In this document: positions 8,867 through 16,921 of the stretch, piece by piece
Position numbering within the stretch: position 1 is the first letter of the stretch
Layout of the letters: each line of letters opens with the position of its first letter
From: Cylindrospermum sp. NIES-4074
GTDB taxonomy: Bacteria; Cyanobacteriota; Cyanobacteriia; Cyanobacteriales; Nostocaceae
NCBI GenBank assembly: GCA_003994795.1
Contig: AP018269.1
Coordinates: 310,001-374,000, forward strand
Reading direction: 5' to 3'
DNA: 64,000 nt
Notes under the pieces: generated by a model
What the model was told of the DNA's origin: nothing
Databases searched by the model: none
What the model saw: only the letters and a program-made list of their open reading frames with translations
Translations under genes and position numbers: made by a program

Positions 8867-9024
8867 TAGAATCTAGCGAGCCTCCTTTTTACCAGACAGC
8901 AACAGCAGAAGAATGGTCATTGAAATTTCAACAATGGATTGATACTCATCAATATCTTAATCTACCGACTCTTTCTGATGAAGCGATTAGTCGAGAAAGT
9001 ATTTATGGGGATAGAGGTAATTGA
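8848..9024 (+). pseudogene. 5'-truncated remnant of a small antitoxin-like protein
   Basis: An open frame without a start codon. From 8878 it encodes EPPFYQTATAEEWSLKFQQW followed by IDTHQYLNLPTLSDEAISRE and SIYGDRGN before TGA at 9022. The pattern EEWxxxFxxWIxxH, then LSDEAISRESIY, resembles the C-terminal tails of small cyanobacterial proteins often paired with PIN-type toxins (from memory). The N-terminal DNA-binding half is missing and there is an in-frame stop just upstream (8845-8847), so I read it as a decayed fragment. Confidence 0.5.
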
Positions 9025-9085
9025 AAAACAAGTAGGGGAAATTAGCGGAAGTATTAGTGCAAGTTTTAGCTTTTGTAATGAAATC
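9015..9085 (+). pseudogene. Degenerate copy of the upstream membrane protein's C-terminal segment
   Basis: Reading GTAATTGAAAAACAAGTAGG in frame gives VIEKQVGEISGSISASF, matching AIEKQVEEISDRLSAGL of the gene ending at 8574. Only this short block is recognisable and it has no start. It probably records an old partial duplication that decayed. Confidence 0.45.
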
Positions 9086-9145
9086 GTTTGCTGATTTATA
9101 ATATTTATGTTATGAAAAGCACGTAGACGATCATCTGTACTGTAT

Positions 9146-10120
9146 ATGAATGCAGACGAGTCAATTTTAAAATTAGAGAAAGTTGTCCTGAAAAATAAAC
9201 AGCTTCTACCAGAATATTCTGGTATTTATTATGTTTTAGATGAAGATAACATCATTTGGTACATAGGACAGGCAAAAAATATCAAAAAAAGATGGTCTGG
9301 CAAAGCACACCACAGGCTTTACCAACTATCCTCACAGAGGAAAAAAATCTTCTATATTTACTACAAGAGTTTGAGTGAAGTTTATCTGGATGAAGAAGAG
9401 AAAAAATTAATAGCGCAATACAGGCCACATCTAAATAGCAGTCCAGTAAAAAAGAAAACAGTCCTACCTGCTGAAACTCTGTTAAGAGAAACAATAATAA
9501 AATTGCCAGATTTATTAGTGGTTATAGGTATAGAACCACCCAGACCAATAAACAAAAATGCAGTTTACACTGAGTGGTGGTCGAAGAAAAAACTAGCTGG
9601 ACTACACATTATTCATATTGTTCTGGATAGAGAAAAGCTACAAGAGTTTGCCGATCAAAATATACAAGCCTATGGTGGTATATTAAGTTATGCATTTAAC
9701 CCCCCTAGAAAAGCTTATTCTAACCTTTGGGAAGCTCCAAATATGCAATATATTAAGAGCTATGGTTATGACGTTATACCTACTAGGCTTTTAGTAAATG
9801 GTTATGTTATTGAAGCTTGTTTTTTAGATCAAGTAAACCAGATTTTTACTAAAACTAGATTGGGTACTTTAGCAGGAGAGGAAATAAGAATTGTAGAAGC
9901 TGACATTTTAGAGACTATCAAGCCTAAACTTAAAATACCAATACCGTCAGAGTTTCTAAATAAAATCAAGCCATATTTGCAAGATCCAATAAAACTGGTG
10001 TTTAATGAAAAACTTGATAAAGAAGATTTAGGAAACAGAATGATAAAAATAAAAGAAGACTACAAGCAAGGTCTAAGGGGTGTTGGTAGCAGAAGTACCA
10101 AACGAATTTCTCAAGAATGA
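9146..10120 (+). CDS. Orphan GIY-YIG domain protein
   Basis: A 324-residue protein with an N-terminal GIY-YIG nuclease fold: GIY at 26-28, YIG at 39-41, the expected Arg at 49 (NIKKRW), His55/56, and the closing EEEKKLIAQYRPHLNSS motif (about 80-98). The remaining 225 residues (PDLLVVIGIEPPRPINKN, then LNKIKPYLQDPIKLVF) match nothing I know. GIY-YIG domains cut DNA in homing endonucleases, UvrC and some restriction enzymes, but many solo copies are uncharacterised. The gene is visibly more AT-rich than its neighbours and follows gene debris, which fits horizontal acquisition. It converges on nanE with only 8 bp between the stop codons. Confidence 0.78.
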   Translation: MNADESILKLEKVVLKNKQLLPEYSGIYYVLDEDNIIWYIGQAKNIKKRWSGKAHHRLYQLSSQRKKIFYIYYKSLSEVYLDEEEKKLIAQYRPHLNSSPVKKKTVLPAETLLRETIIKLPDLLVVIGIEPPRPINKNAVYTEWWSKKKLAGLHIIHIVLDREKLQEFADQNIQAYGGILSYAFNPPRKAYSNLWEAPNMQYIKSYGYDVIPTRLLVNGYVIEACFLDQVNQIFTKTRLGTLAGEEIRIVEADILETIKPKLKIPIPSEFLNKIKPYLQDPIKLVFNEKLDKEDLGNRMIKIKEDYKQGLRGVGSRSTKRISQE

Positions 10121-10128
10121 TTTATAAT

Positions 10129-10815
10129 TTATGAATCAGAACTCAACAGAGATTTATAAGCTTTAACTTGTAAATCAATCCCCGTAATTGCAGTTCCAAC
10201 CACCACAGCATCAGCCCCCAAATCTAAGGATTTACGCGCCATTTGCGGTGAAGAAATGCCACCTTCACAAATTACAAAAACATCTAACTTTTCTACTATC
10301 TGTGTCAACAGTTCCCAACCAGGGGGAGACAAATGTTTAGTTTCCCCTGTGTAGCCAAAAAGAGTTGTACCCACAATATCTGCGCCGGCATCTACAGACG
10401 CTTGTGCTGCTTCAATTGTATCTACATCTGCCATTACTGGTTTACCCAATTCTTGATGAATTCGAGCAATAATATCTGCCAACTTTTCATCACCAGGACG
10501 ATTTCTAGACGTTGCATCTATGGCAATTATATCTGCACCTGCTTCAGCTACAGCAACAGCATGGTGAAACTGTGGGGTAATGTAGACATCAGAACCAGCT
10601 ATGACTTGTTTCCATAATCCAATAATTGGTACTTGCACTTTTTCCCGCACGGCTTTAATATGATTTGGCGTATCGATTCTGACGCCAACTGCACCATTAT
10701 TCACAGCCGCTTTTGCCATTGCTGCAATTACCATCGGTTCATACATTGGTGAATCAACTGGTGCTTGACAAGATACAATTAGTCCTTTATTTAGGGTTTG
10801 AATTAAGTTAGTCAT
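10129..10815 (-). CDS. nanE: N-acetylmannosamine-6-phosphate 2-epimerase
   Basis: This 228-residue TIM-barrel enzyme interconverts N-acetylmannosamine-6-P and N-acetylglucosamine-6-P in amino-sugar metabolism. Family motifs are SCQAPVDSPMYEP near the N terminus, VGVRIDTPNHI, IIGLWKQ, IIAIDATSRNRPG, MADVDT, VGTTLFGYTG, ICEGGISSP and the C-terminal GADAVVVGTAITG phosphate-binding loop. The length is normal. No other sialic-acid catabolism genes are nearby, so it probably serves salvage of ManNAc or amino sugars. The start is followed upstream by a heptad repeat array shared with the kinase gene's 3' end. Confidence 0.93.
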   Translation of the reverse strand: MTNLIQTLNKGLIVSCQAPVDSPMYEPMVIAAMAKAAVNNGAVGVRIDTPNHIKAVREKVQVPIIGLWKQVIAGSDVYITPQFHHAVAVAEAGADIIAIDATSRNRPGDEKLADIIARIHQELGKPVMADVDTIEAAQASVDAGADIVGTTLFGYTGETKHLSPPGWELLTQIVEKLDVFVICEGGISSPQMARKSLDLGADAVVVGTAITGIDLQVKAYKSLLSSDS

Positions 10816-10839
10816 TTGTCATTTGTCACTTGTTATTAA

Positions 10840-10885
10840 ACTCAGCACTCAGCACTCAGCACTCAGCACTCATTACTCATTACTC
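10840..10885. repeat. Heptanucleotide repeat array (CTCAGCA type)
   Basis: Tandem CTCAGCA units followed by CTCATTA units between nanE and the histidine kinase. The array overlaps the 3' end of the kinase gene on the minus strand and supplies its last residues (MSNEC) and its TGA stop. Confidence 0.85.
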
Positions 10886-12803
10886 GCATTGGCTGGGCGG
10901 GAATCAAAACAGTAAAAATTGAGCCAATGCCTACAGTGGATTCTACTTCAATTCGTCCCCGATGGAGTTCCACAAGTTGTTTAGTTAAAGCTAAACCTAG
11001 TCCAGTACCTTCGTAGCGGCGGCGTAGTGGTGTATCAAGTTGTTGAAATTTCTCAAATAATAGTGGTTGCTGTTCTTCAGGGATACCAATACCTGTATCT
11101 TCTATTTGAAAGATAGCGGTGTTGTCTTCCACCCAAAAGCGTAAGGTGACAGTCCCACCTTCTGGAGTGAATTTAATGGCGTTAGTTAATAGATTCCAGA
11201 GAATTTGTTCTACTCTACTAGAATCGGCGGTAAAGCGATCGCGTTTTGGGTCAAGTTGTAAATCAAGTTTTAGGGTTACTTGTTTACTCGCTGCCTTCTC
11301 AAACAGTGATTCTACAGTATTTTCGGCGATTTTGACCAGAGAAAACTCGGAAATATTTAAAACCGCCTTCCCAGCCTCAATTTGGGATAAATCGAGGATG
11401 TCGTTAATCATGGCTAATAAATGTTCTCCACTGTCGTGGATGGTTTGCAGATAATCCCGCTGTCGTGGACTTAATTCACCCAAAGGCCAGCGTAACAAGG
11501 TGGAAGACATCCCAATTACATAAGTTAACGGAGTCAGCAATTCGTGGCTGATGGTAGCGAGAAACTCATTTCTGAGACGGCTTGCAGCTTCGGCGGCTTG
11601 CAGAGCATCCCGCAAAGCCATTGTACGCTCAATCACTCGTTGTTCAAGAGTTTGCTTTTCTTGATTGAGGGTTCGCATTAACTCTGCTTGATGAATGGCG
11701 ATCGCTAATTGTTCCGCAATTGCAGTGAGTAATTTTTTCTCGCTCTCACTCCACTCGTGGGGAGCATAACACTGATGAGCAATCAACAGCCCCCAAAGTT
11801 TCTCTTCAAATATAATCGGTGCCGCCAACTTTGCCCGCACTTGGTGTTTTCTTAAAAAATTCAACAAACATTTTTCCAGTGCATAAGTTTTTTCCACATC
11901 ATCCACAGCTAAAATAAAGCCTTGGCGGTACTTTTCCCAACATGGGGAGGTCTGCTGAAGACAATATTTTTCTTGGTCATGCAGCACTGAGGGAATAGTC
12001 TCTTTAGCGCGGGCTTCATGGATAATATAACCCCCGTACTGCTGGTAATTTTGCTGTAAAGATTCAGAATCAGCTAATACAGGTAGTGAATATTGGCCAT
12101 TGAGTGAGGTGTGTTGAGTCTTGACTTTGGCAGACTCAAATTTATAGATTACTAATCTATCTAATTCCAAAAACTCCAGCACTTGCGTAATAGCTGTTGC
12201 CATAATTACTGGCAAATCCAGGCTTTTACGGATTTGCGTTGTCACTTGATTTAACAGCCGCTCCTGAGCAATCTGTTTTTTTAACGCATCTTCTACCGCT
12301 TGACAACTATAAATCTCAGGATAGTTTAAGCTGGGAAGTGTCGTCACTTCTGGGGTTGGCTGCTCTAAGAAATATTCTAATAACAGCAGGGTAAATTTAC
12401 TTTGGAGCGTTGCATCATTAGGAGCAAGAATTTGCAGATAGAGTTCAAGGTTTTGGTAGGTGTCAGAATTACACTCAAACAAGTCTCTCAATTTAGCCAC
12501 AAAAATGGCGATCGCTTCGGAATCAAATGTCAAACTAACATTTAGTGCTGAGTGTATTCCTGGCTCGCCCTGCTCTAAATTGCCCACTAACAGCGCACTA
12601 AATTGCTCAGAAATTACCAGGGTAAACCGTTGCCACTGCCACTCTACAGGAATGTGAATTCGCGCCAGCAAAGCTTCTGTCAACACCAAAGCATTACTTC
12701 CTACCGCTTGAGCCATCTGCTGCAACAATTCCCCAAGCTGATTAAATATACTCAAAGGTAAAGTTCGAGAAAAGCTCAAATCAGGAGAACTAAGCATTTT
12801 CAA
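10863..12803 (-). CDS. GAF-domain sensor histidine kinase
   Basis: A 646-residue soluble two-component kinase. Residues 1-165 form an N-terminal region I cannot name. A GAF domain of the cyanobacterial phytochrome-like class follows (about 195-385: RLVIYKFES, GGYIIHEARAKETIP, LAAPIIFEEKLWGLLIAHQC), with no clear Cys-His bilin-attachment pair. Then come a coiled coil (385-410), a HisKA domain with the phospho-acceptor His in SHELLTP (about 420) and a HATPase domain with NLLTNAIKFTPEGG, DTGIGIPEE and GTGLGLAL boxes. No response regulator is adjacent, so the partner and signal are unknown. The C terminus is formed by a heptad repeat array. Confidence 0.9.
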   Translation of the reverse strand: MKMLSSPDLSFSRTLPLSIFNQLGELLQQMAQAVGSNALVLTEALLARIHIPVEWQWQRFTLVISEQFSALLVGNLEQGEPGIHSALNVSLTFDSEAIAIFVAKLRDLFECNSDTYQNLELYLQILAPNDATLQSKFTLLLLEYFLEQPTPEVTTLPSLNYPEIYSCQAVEDALKKQIAQERLLNQVTTQIRKSLDLPVIMATAITQVLEFLELDRLVIYKFESAKVKTQHTSLNGQYSLPVLADSESLQQNYQQYGGYIIHEARAKETIPSVLHDQEKYCLQQTSPCWEKYRQGFILAVDDVEKTYALEKCLLNFLRKHQVRAKLAAPIIFEEKLWGLLIAHQCYAPHEWSESEKKLLTAIAEQLAIAIHQAELMRTLNQEKQTLEQRVIERTMALRDALQAAEAASRLRNEFLATISHELLTPLTYVIGMSSTLLRWPLGELSPRQRDYLQTIHDSGEHLLAMINDILDLSQIEAGKAVLNISEFSLVKIAENTVESLFEKAASKQVTLKLDLQLDPKRDRFTADSSRVEQILWNLLTNAIKFTPEGGTVTLRFWVEDNTAIFQIEDTGIGIPEEQQPLLFEKFQQLDTPLRRRYEGTGLGLALTKQLVELHRGRIEVESTVGIGSIFTVLIPAQPMRVMSNEC

Positions 12804-13044
12804 AAATCTGGTAAGAGGGGCTAAATGCTAGTACCGCAGGGCGGAATTAAAAATTAAAAATTTGTCTTGGAAAGTTCTGATCGGAGGAAACCTCCGCTCA
12901 GACTTTCCGCAAAATTAAAAAAAGCATATTACACAAGCTTTTTAGAAATTTTTAATGGTTAGTTGACTGACGCCGTTGCGTACTAGGTTAAAAAGTTTTT
13001 TTGTTTGTGTACTCACCAATAGTTTAAGGCGATAATACAGAATT
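12804..13044. promoter_or_regulatory. Divergent intergenic region with a strong hairpin
   Basis: This region separates the kinase gene from cobN. It holds an imperfect 18-bp stem at 12869-12908 (GGAAAGTTCTGATCGGAGG, loop AAA, CCTCCGCTCAGACTTTCC). On the minus strand the hairpin is followed by T-rich sequence. It may be a repeat unit or a processing or termination signal. No cobalamin riboswitch was recognised ahead of cobN. Confidence 0.4.
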
Positions 13045-16000
13045 ATGCATCGTATCAGTGCCACATCCGGGGGATGGAATCAGTCAGAAGGGTTAATTTT
13101 TTTAGAACAAACTCCAGCTCCTTTCGTGTTTATTACGGCTGCCGATACTGACATTCAAACCTTAGCAGCGGCAGTTCCCAAATTACCTGCAAATTTTCCT
13201 GCATTAAGAGTCGCTAACTTGCTGCAATTACAGCAACAGATAAGTATAGATAGTTACGCTGAACAAGTATTAGAACAAGCCGAAGTAATAATTCTGCGCC
13301 TACTAGGAGGGCGTTCTTACTGGGCTTATGGCTTAGAAGTGGTGCAGGAAATTGTGCAACGTCATGGTACAACCCTTATTGTAATGCCAGGAGATGACGG
13401 TCTTGATCCCGACTTAATTTCTCACTCTACCTTGTCTTTAGCTATTGTTAACCAAATATGCCAGTACTTTAGCCAAGGTGGCGTGGAAAATTTTGTTAAC
13501 GCCCTCCAATTCATTGCGGATACCTGCCTGTTAACCGCATTCCATCCCCCTGCACCGCTAGCTGTTCCCCGTGTTGGGTTGTATGAGTGGAAGCAGAAAG
13601 CAGGGGGAGCAGGGGAGAATTACCCATTACCCAAAGTCGGTATTCTATTTTATCGTGCCCATTATTTGGCGGGAAACACAAAGGTAATTGATGCACTGTG
13701 TGAGGCTTTGGTGAAGAGAAATTTACAACCTGTGCCAGTTTTTGTTTCTTCATTGCGGGAAGCTAATATTGGCGATGATTTGAGTGAGTTTTTCCAGCCA
13801 AAGGACTCTGAGCATATTTCCCTATTGCTAAATACCACAAGTTTTTCCCTAGCGCGGTTGGAAACAGAATCACCCCAAATTGAACTTTGGGAAAAGTTGG
13901 ATGTTCCTGTATTGCAGGTGATTCTCAGTGGTGGTGCCGTTGAGCAGTGGGAGTCTCAGTTTCAAGGGTTGACTCCCCGTGATATTGCCATGAATGTGGC
14001 ACTACCAGAAGTAGATGGGCGAATTATTAGCCGGGCTGTGTCTTTTAAAACCATACAAACCCGCAATCCTGATTTAGAAACAGATGTGGTAGTTTATGAA
14101 CCAGTGAGCGATCGCATCGATTTCGTTGCCCAACTAGCTGCAAATTGGGTGCGATTGCGGACTAAACCGCCCCAAGAACGCCGCATAGCCCTGATTTTGG
14201 CAAATTACCCCAACAGCAATGGCCGCCTCGCTAATGGCGTGGGATTGGATACGCCAGCTAGTTGTGTGGAAATCCTCAAAGCTTTACATTTGGCAGGGTA
14301 TACAGCAGAAAATTTACCCATCGATGGCGATGATTTAATTGAACGTCTCACTGCTGGCGTTACGAATGACCCAGAAGGCAGAGATTGGCGTCCAGTTCAG
14401 CAAAGTCTAGACGTTGCAGAGTATCAAGAATATTTTGCCTCTTTACCATCAGCCGTCCAGCAAGGAATTAATCAGCGCTGGGGACTTGCTTTGGAAACGA
14501 ACCGCAGAGGCACAGAGGACACAGAGGAGAAGGCGCCTTTTCCGATTGCTGGAATTCAACTGGGTAATGTGTTTGTGGGCATTCAGCCAGCCAGAGGTTA
14601 TGATGTTGACCCCAGCTTGAATTATCATGCGCCGGATTTGCAACCAACTCATGCTTATTTAGCGTTTTATTATTGGGTGAGAGAATGTTTTGGTGCTGAT
14701 GCAGTGGTTCATGTAGGAAAACATGGCAATTTAGAATGGCTACCCGGCAAAAGTGTGGCTTTATCTAGTAATTGTTATCCTGAAGTCGCGCTAGGAGCAA
14801 TGCCCCACCTCTACCCGTTTATTGTCAATGATCCTGGTGAAGGTTCTCAAGCCAAGCGTCGTTCTCAAGCGGTAATTATTGATCACCTTACGCCCCCAAT
14901 GACTCGTGCAGAACTTTATGGTTCTTTGCAACAGCTAGAAAATTTAATTGATGAATATTATGAAGCTGAAAGTTTAGATCCTTCCCGAATGCCTGTAATT
15001 TGCGATCGCATCCGTGAATTGGTAATCACCGAAAATCTCTACCGAGATTTGGGAATTCAACAAGAAAAAGACATTTCCGATTTAGAAGCTTTAATTTTAA
15101 ATTCCATCGATGGCTATCTTTGTGAATTAAAAGAAGCCCAAATCCGTGATGGCTTACACATTTTCGGGCAATGTCCCCAAGGGCGGCAACTGCGTGATTT
15201 AATAGTAGCGATCGCCCGCATCCCCAACCGTTATGCGATCGGCATTACCCGCGCCCTAGCTGAAGATTGGGGTTTAGACTTCGACCCCCTCACAGCCGAT
15301 TTGTCAATGGACTGTAGGGGCGGGGTTTCCCCGCCCTCCTCCTCAGTTGTCAATGGCAAAAATTGCCGCACTCTCGGCGATGTCGTTGAAGTCCTCGAAG
15401 AACACGCCGCCTTCTTAGTTGAACAACTCCTCACCCAAAACACCACTCAGCCCTCAGCCCTCAGCCCTCAGCCCTCAGCACTCAGCCCTCAGCCCTCAGC
15501 CCTCAGCACTCAGCACTCAGCACTCAGCACTACCCTAGACTGGATACGCGCCAAACTCCTCCCCGCATTACAACAAACCCAAACAGAAATTACCAACCTG
15601 TTACGCGGACTTGATGGCAAATACATCCCCAGCGCCCCCGCAGGCGCACCCACAAGGGGACGCCCAGAAGTTTTACCCACCGGCAGAAACTTTTATTCTG
15701 TAGATATTCGCGCCATTCCCACAGAAACCGCTTGGGATATCGGCAGAAAAGCCGCTGAAACCCTGATTGAAACCTATACTCAAGAACATGGTGAGTATCC
15801 CAAAACATTAGGATTATCATTATGGGGTACTGCCACTATGCGGACTGGGGGTGATGATATCGCCGAGGCGTTGGCTTTACTCGGTACTCAGCCTGTTTGG
15901 GATGGTGCAGCGCGGCGAGTGGTGGATTTTGAAATTCTGCCCTTAGCCATTTTGGGGCGTCCCCGTGTCGATGTCACCTTGCGAATTTCTGGGTTTTTCC

Positions 16001-16902
16001 GGGATGCTTTTCCTAACTTGATTGATTTATTCTCTCAAGCAGTCGCCGCCGTTGCAGCGTTGGATGAACCGCCGGAACAGAACCCCCTCGCCGTTGCAGT
16101 TCGCCAAGAGACTGAATTGTGGACTGCACAGGGTTTAACTTTAGAAGATGCAGTGGTGCGATCGCAATACCGCATCTTTGGTTCTCAACCTGGCGCTTAC
16201 GGTGCCGGACTCCAAGGTTTAATTGCATCACAAAACTGGCAAGATGACCAAGATTTAGCTCAGGCTTACATCAATTGGAGTGCTTACGCCTACTCCTCAG
16301 CCAAGGAAGCAGGAGGACTAGAGGGAATAGCCGCCCCCGAAGCATTTGAGCAACGCTTGGGGCAAATGCAAATAGTATTGCACAATCAAGATAACCGCGA
16401 ACATGACTTACTCGATTCCGATGACTATTATCAATTTCAGGGCGGGTTAACAGCAGCAGTGCGTTCTCTCCAAGGCAAAAATCCCCAAACCTATTTTGGT
16501 GATAATTCCATACCATCCCAACCCCGTGTCCGCCAACTTAGAGAAGAAATCGCCAGGGTTTATCGTTCTCGCGTAGTTAATCCCAAGTGGATTGCTGGAG
16601 TCATGCGTCACGGTTACAAAGGTGCATTTGAAATGGCGGCGACAGTAGATTATCTATTCGCCTACGATGCTACAGCCAACTGTGTAGAAGATCATATGTA
16701 TCAGGGCATAGTGCAGGCTTATTTGCTAGATCCTGTAGTCTCAGAATTCATTCAAGCAAAAAATCCTTGGGCATTGCGTGATATTGCTGAAAGATTGCTT
16801 GAAGCACATCAGCGCAATTTATGGCAGGATGTAAGTATACAAACACTGGAAAATCTACGAAACCTAGTACATCAAGCTGAAGCAGCTATCGAAGAAAAAT
16901 AA
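13045..16902 (+). CDS. cobN: CobN-type cobalt/magnesium chelatase large subunit
   Basis: This 1285-residue protein is the CobN/ChlH-family large subunit of a metal chelatase, inserting cobalt into the corrin ring in family members. Signatures include NYPNSNGRLANGVGLDTPAS, HAPDLQPTHAYLAFYYW, VHVGKHGNLEWLPGKS, GLSLWGTATMRTGGDD, RVDVTLRISGFFRDAFPNL and MRHGYKGAFEMAATVDYLFA. Several stretches look inserted and repeat-derived: RRGTEDTEE (about 486-495), CRGGVSPPSSS (about 755), a run of PSALSPQ heptads (about 800-830) and APAGAPTRGRP (about 863). All keep the frame. The neighbouring genes are not cobalamin genes. ATG 13045 gives MHRISATSGGW, typical of cyanobacterial CobN. Confidence 0.94.
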   Translation: MHRISATSGGWNQSEGLIFLEQTPAPFVFITAADTDIQTLAAAVPKLPANFPALRVANLLQLQQQISIDSYAEQVLEQAEVIILRLLGGRSYWAYGLEVVQEIVQRHGTTLIVMPGDDGLDPDLISHSTLSLAIVNQICQYFSQGGVENFVNALQFIADTCLLTAFHPPAPLAVPRVGLYEWKQKAGGAGENYPLPKVGILFYRAHYLAGNTKVIDALCEALVKRNLQPVPVFVSSLREANIGDDLSEFFQPKDSEHISLLLNTTSFSLARLETESPQIELWEKLDVPVLQVILSGGAVEQWESQFQGLTPRDIAMNVALPEVDGRIISRAVSFKTIQTRNPDLETDVVVYEPVSDRIDFVAQLAANWVRLRTKPPQERRIALILANYPNSNGRLANGVGLDTPASCVEILKALHLAGYTAENLPIDGDDLIERLTAGVTNDPEGRDWRPVQQSLDVAEYQEYFASLPSAVQQGINQRWGLALETNRRGTEDTEEKAPFPIAGIQLGNVFVGIQPARGYDVDPSLNYHAPDLQPTHAYLAFYYWVRECFGADAVVHVGKHGNLEWLPGKSVALSSNCYPEVALGAMPHLYPFIVNDPGEGSQAKRRSQAVIIDHLTPPMTRAELYGSLQQLENLIDEYYEAESLDPSRMPVICDRIRELVITENLYRDLGIQQEKDISDLEALILNSIDGYLCELKEAQIRDGLHIFGQCPQGRQLRDLIVAIARIPNRYAIGITRALAEDWGLDFDPLTADLSMDCRGGVSPPSSSVVNGKNCRTLGDVVEVLEEHAAFLVEQLLTQNTTQPSALSPQPSALSPQPSALSTQHSALSTTLDWIRAKLLPALQQTQTEITNLLRGLDGKYIPSAPAGAPTRGRPEVLPTGRNFYSVDIRAIPTETAWDIGRKAAETLIETYTQEHGEYPKTLGLSLWGTATMRTGGDDIAEALALLGTQPVWDGAARRVVDFEILPLAILGRPRVDVTLRISGFFRDAFPNLIDLFSQAVAAVAALDEPPEQNPLAVAVRQETELWTAQGLTLEDAVVRSQYRIFGSQPGAYGAGLQGLIASQNWQDDQDLAQAYINWSAYAYSSAKEAGGLEGIAAPEAFEQRLGQMQIVLHNQDNREHDLLDSDDYYQFQGGLTAAVRSLQGKNPQTYFGDNSIPSQPRVRQLREEIARVYRSRVVNPKWIAGVMRHGYKGAFEMAATVDYLFAYDATANCVEDHMYQGIVQAYLLDPVVSEFIQAKNPWALRDIAERLLEAHQRNLWQDVSIQTLENLRNLVHQAEAAIEEK
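14499..14531 (+). repeat. Repeat-derived in-frame insert in cobN (RRGTEDTEE)
   Basis: The block AACCGCAGAGGCACAGAGG plus ACACAGAGGAG is the coding-strand form of a common dispersed cyanobacterial repeat, related to the intergenic phrase at about 6239. It is read in frame as NRRGTEDTEEK. Confidence 0.6.
15312..15345 (+). repeat. GC-rich palindrome inserted in cobN
   Basis: GGGGCGGGGTTTCCCCGCCC (15317-15336) is a near-perfect hairpin inside the cobN reading frame, translated as the out-of-character stretch CRGGVSPPSSS. It has the appearance of a dispersed palindromic repeat. Confidence 0.6.
15444..15531 (+). repeat. Heptanucleotide repeat array inside cobN
   Basis: About twelve CTCAGCC/CTCAGCA heptads lie within the cobN reading frame. 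They are translated as PSALSPQ units and then STQHSAL. The same heptads form intergenic arrays at 10840, 54383 and elsewhere in the window. Confidence 0.92.
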
Positions 16903-16921
16903 TGTGGTGTAGGAGACAAAT

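Noticed and set aside
12804-13044. Cobalamin riboswitch ahead of cobN
   Set aside because: No B12-box-like sequence or multi-stem layout was found; only a single hairpin is present.
15444-15531. Heptad arrays (here and at 10840, 27146, 54383) as CRISPR arrays
   Set aside because: The units are 7 bp, contiguous and without spacers; no cas genes are near.
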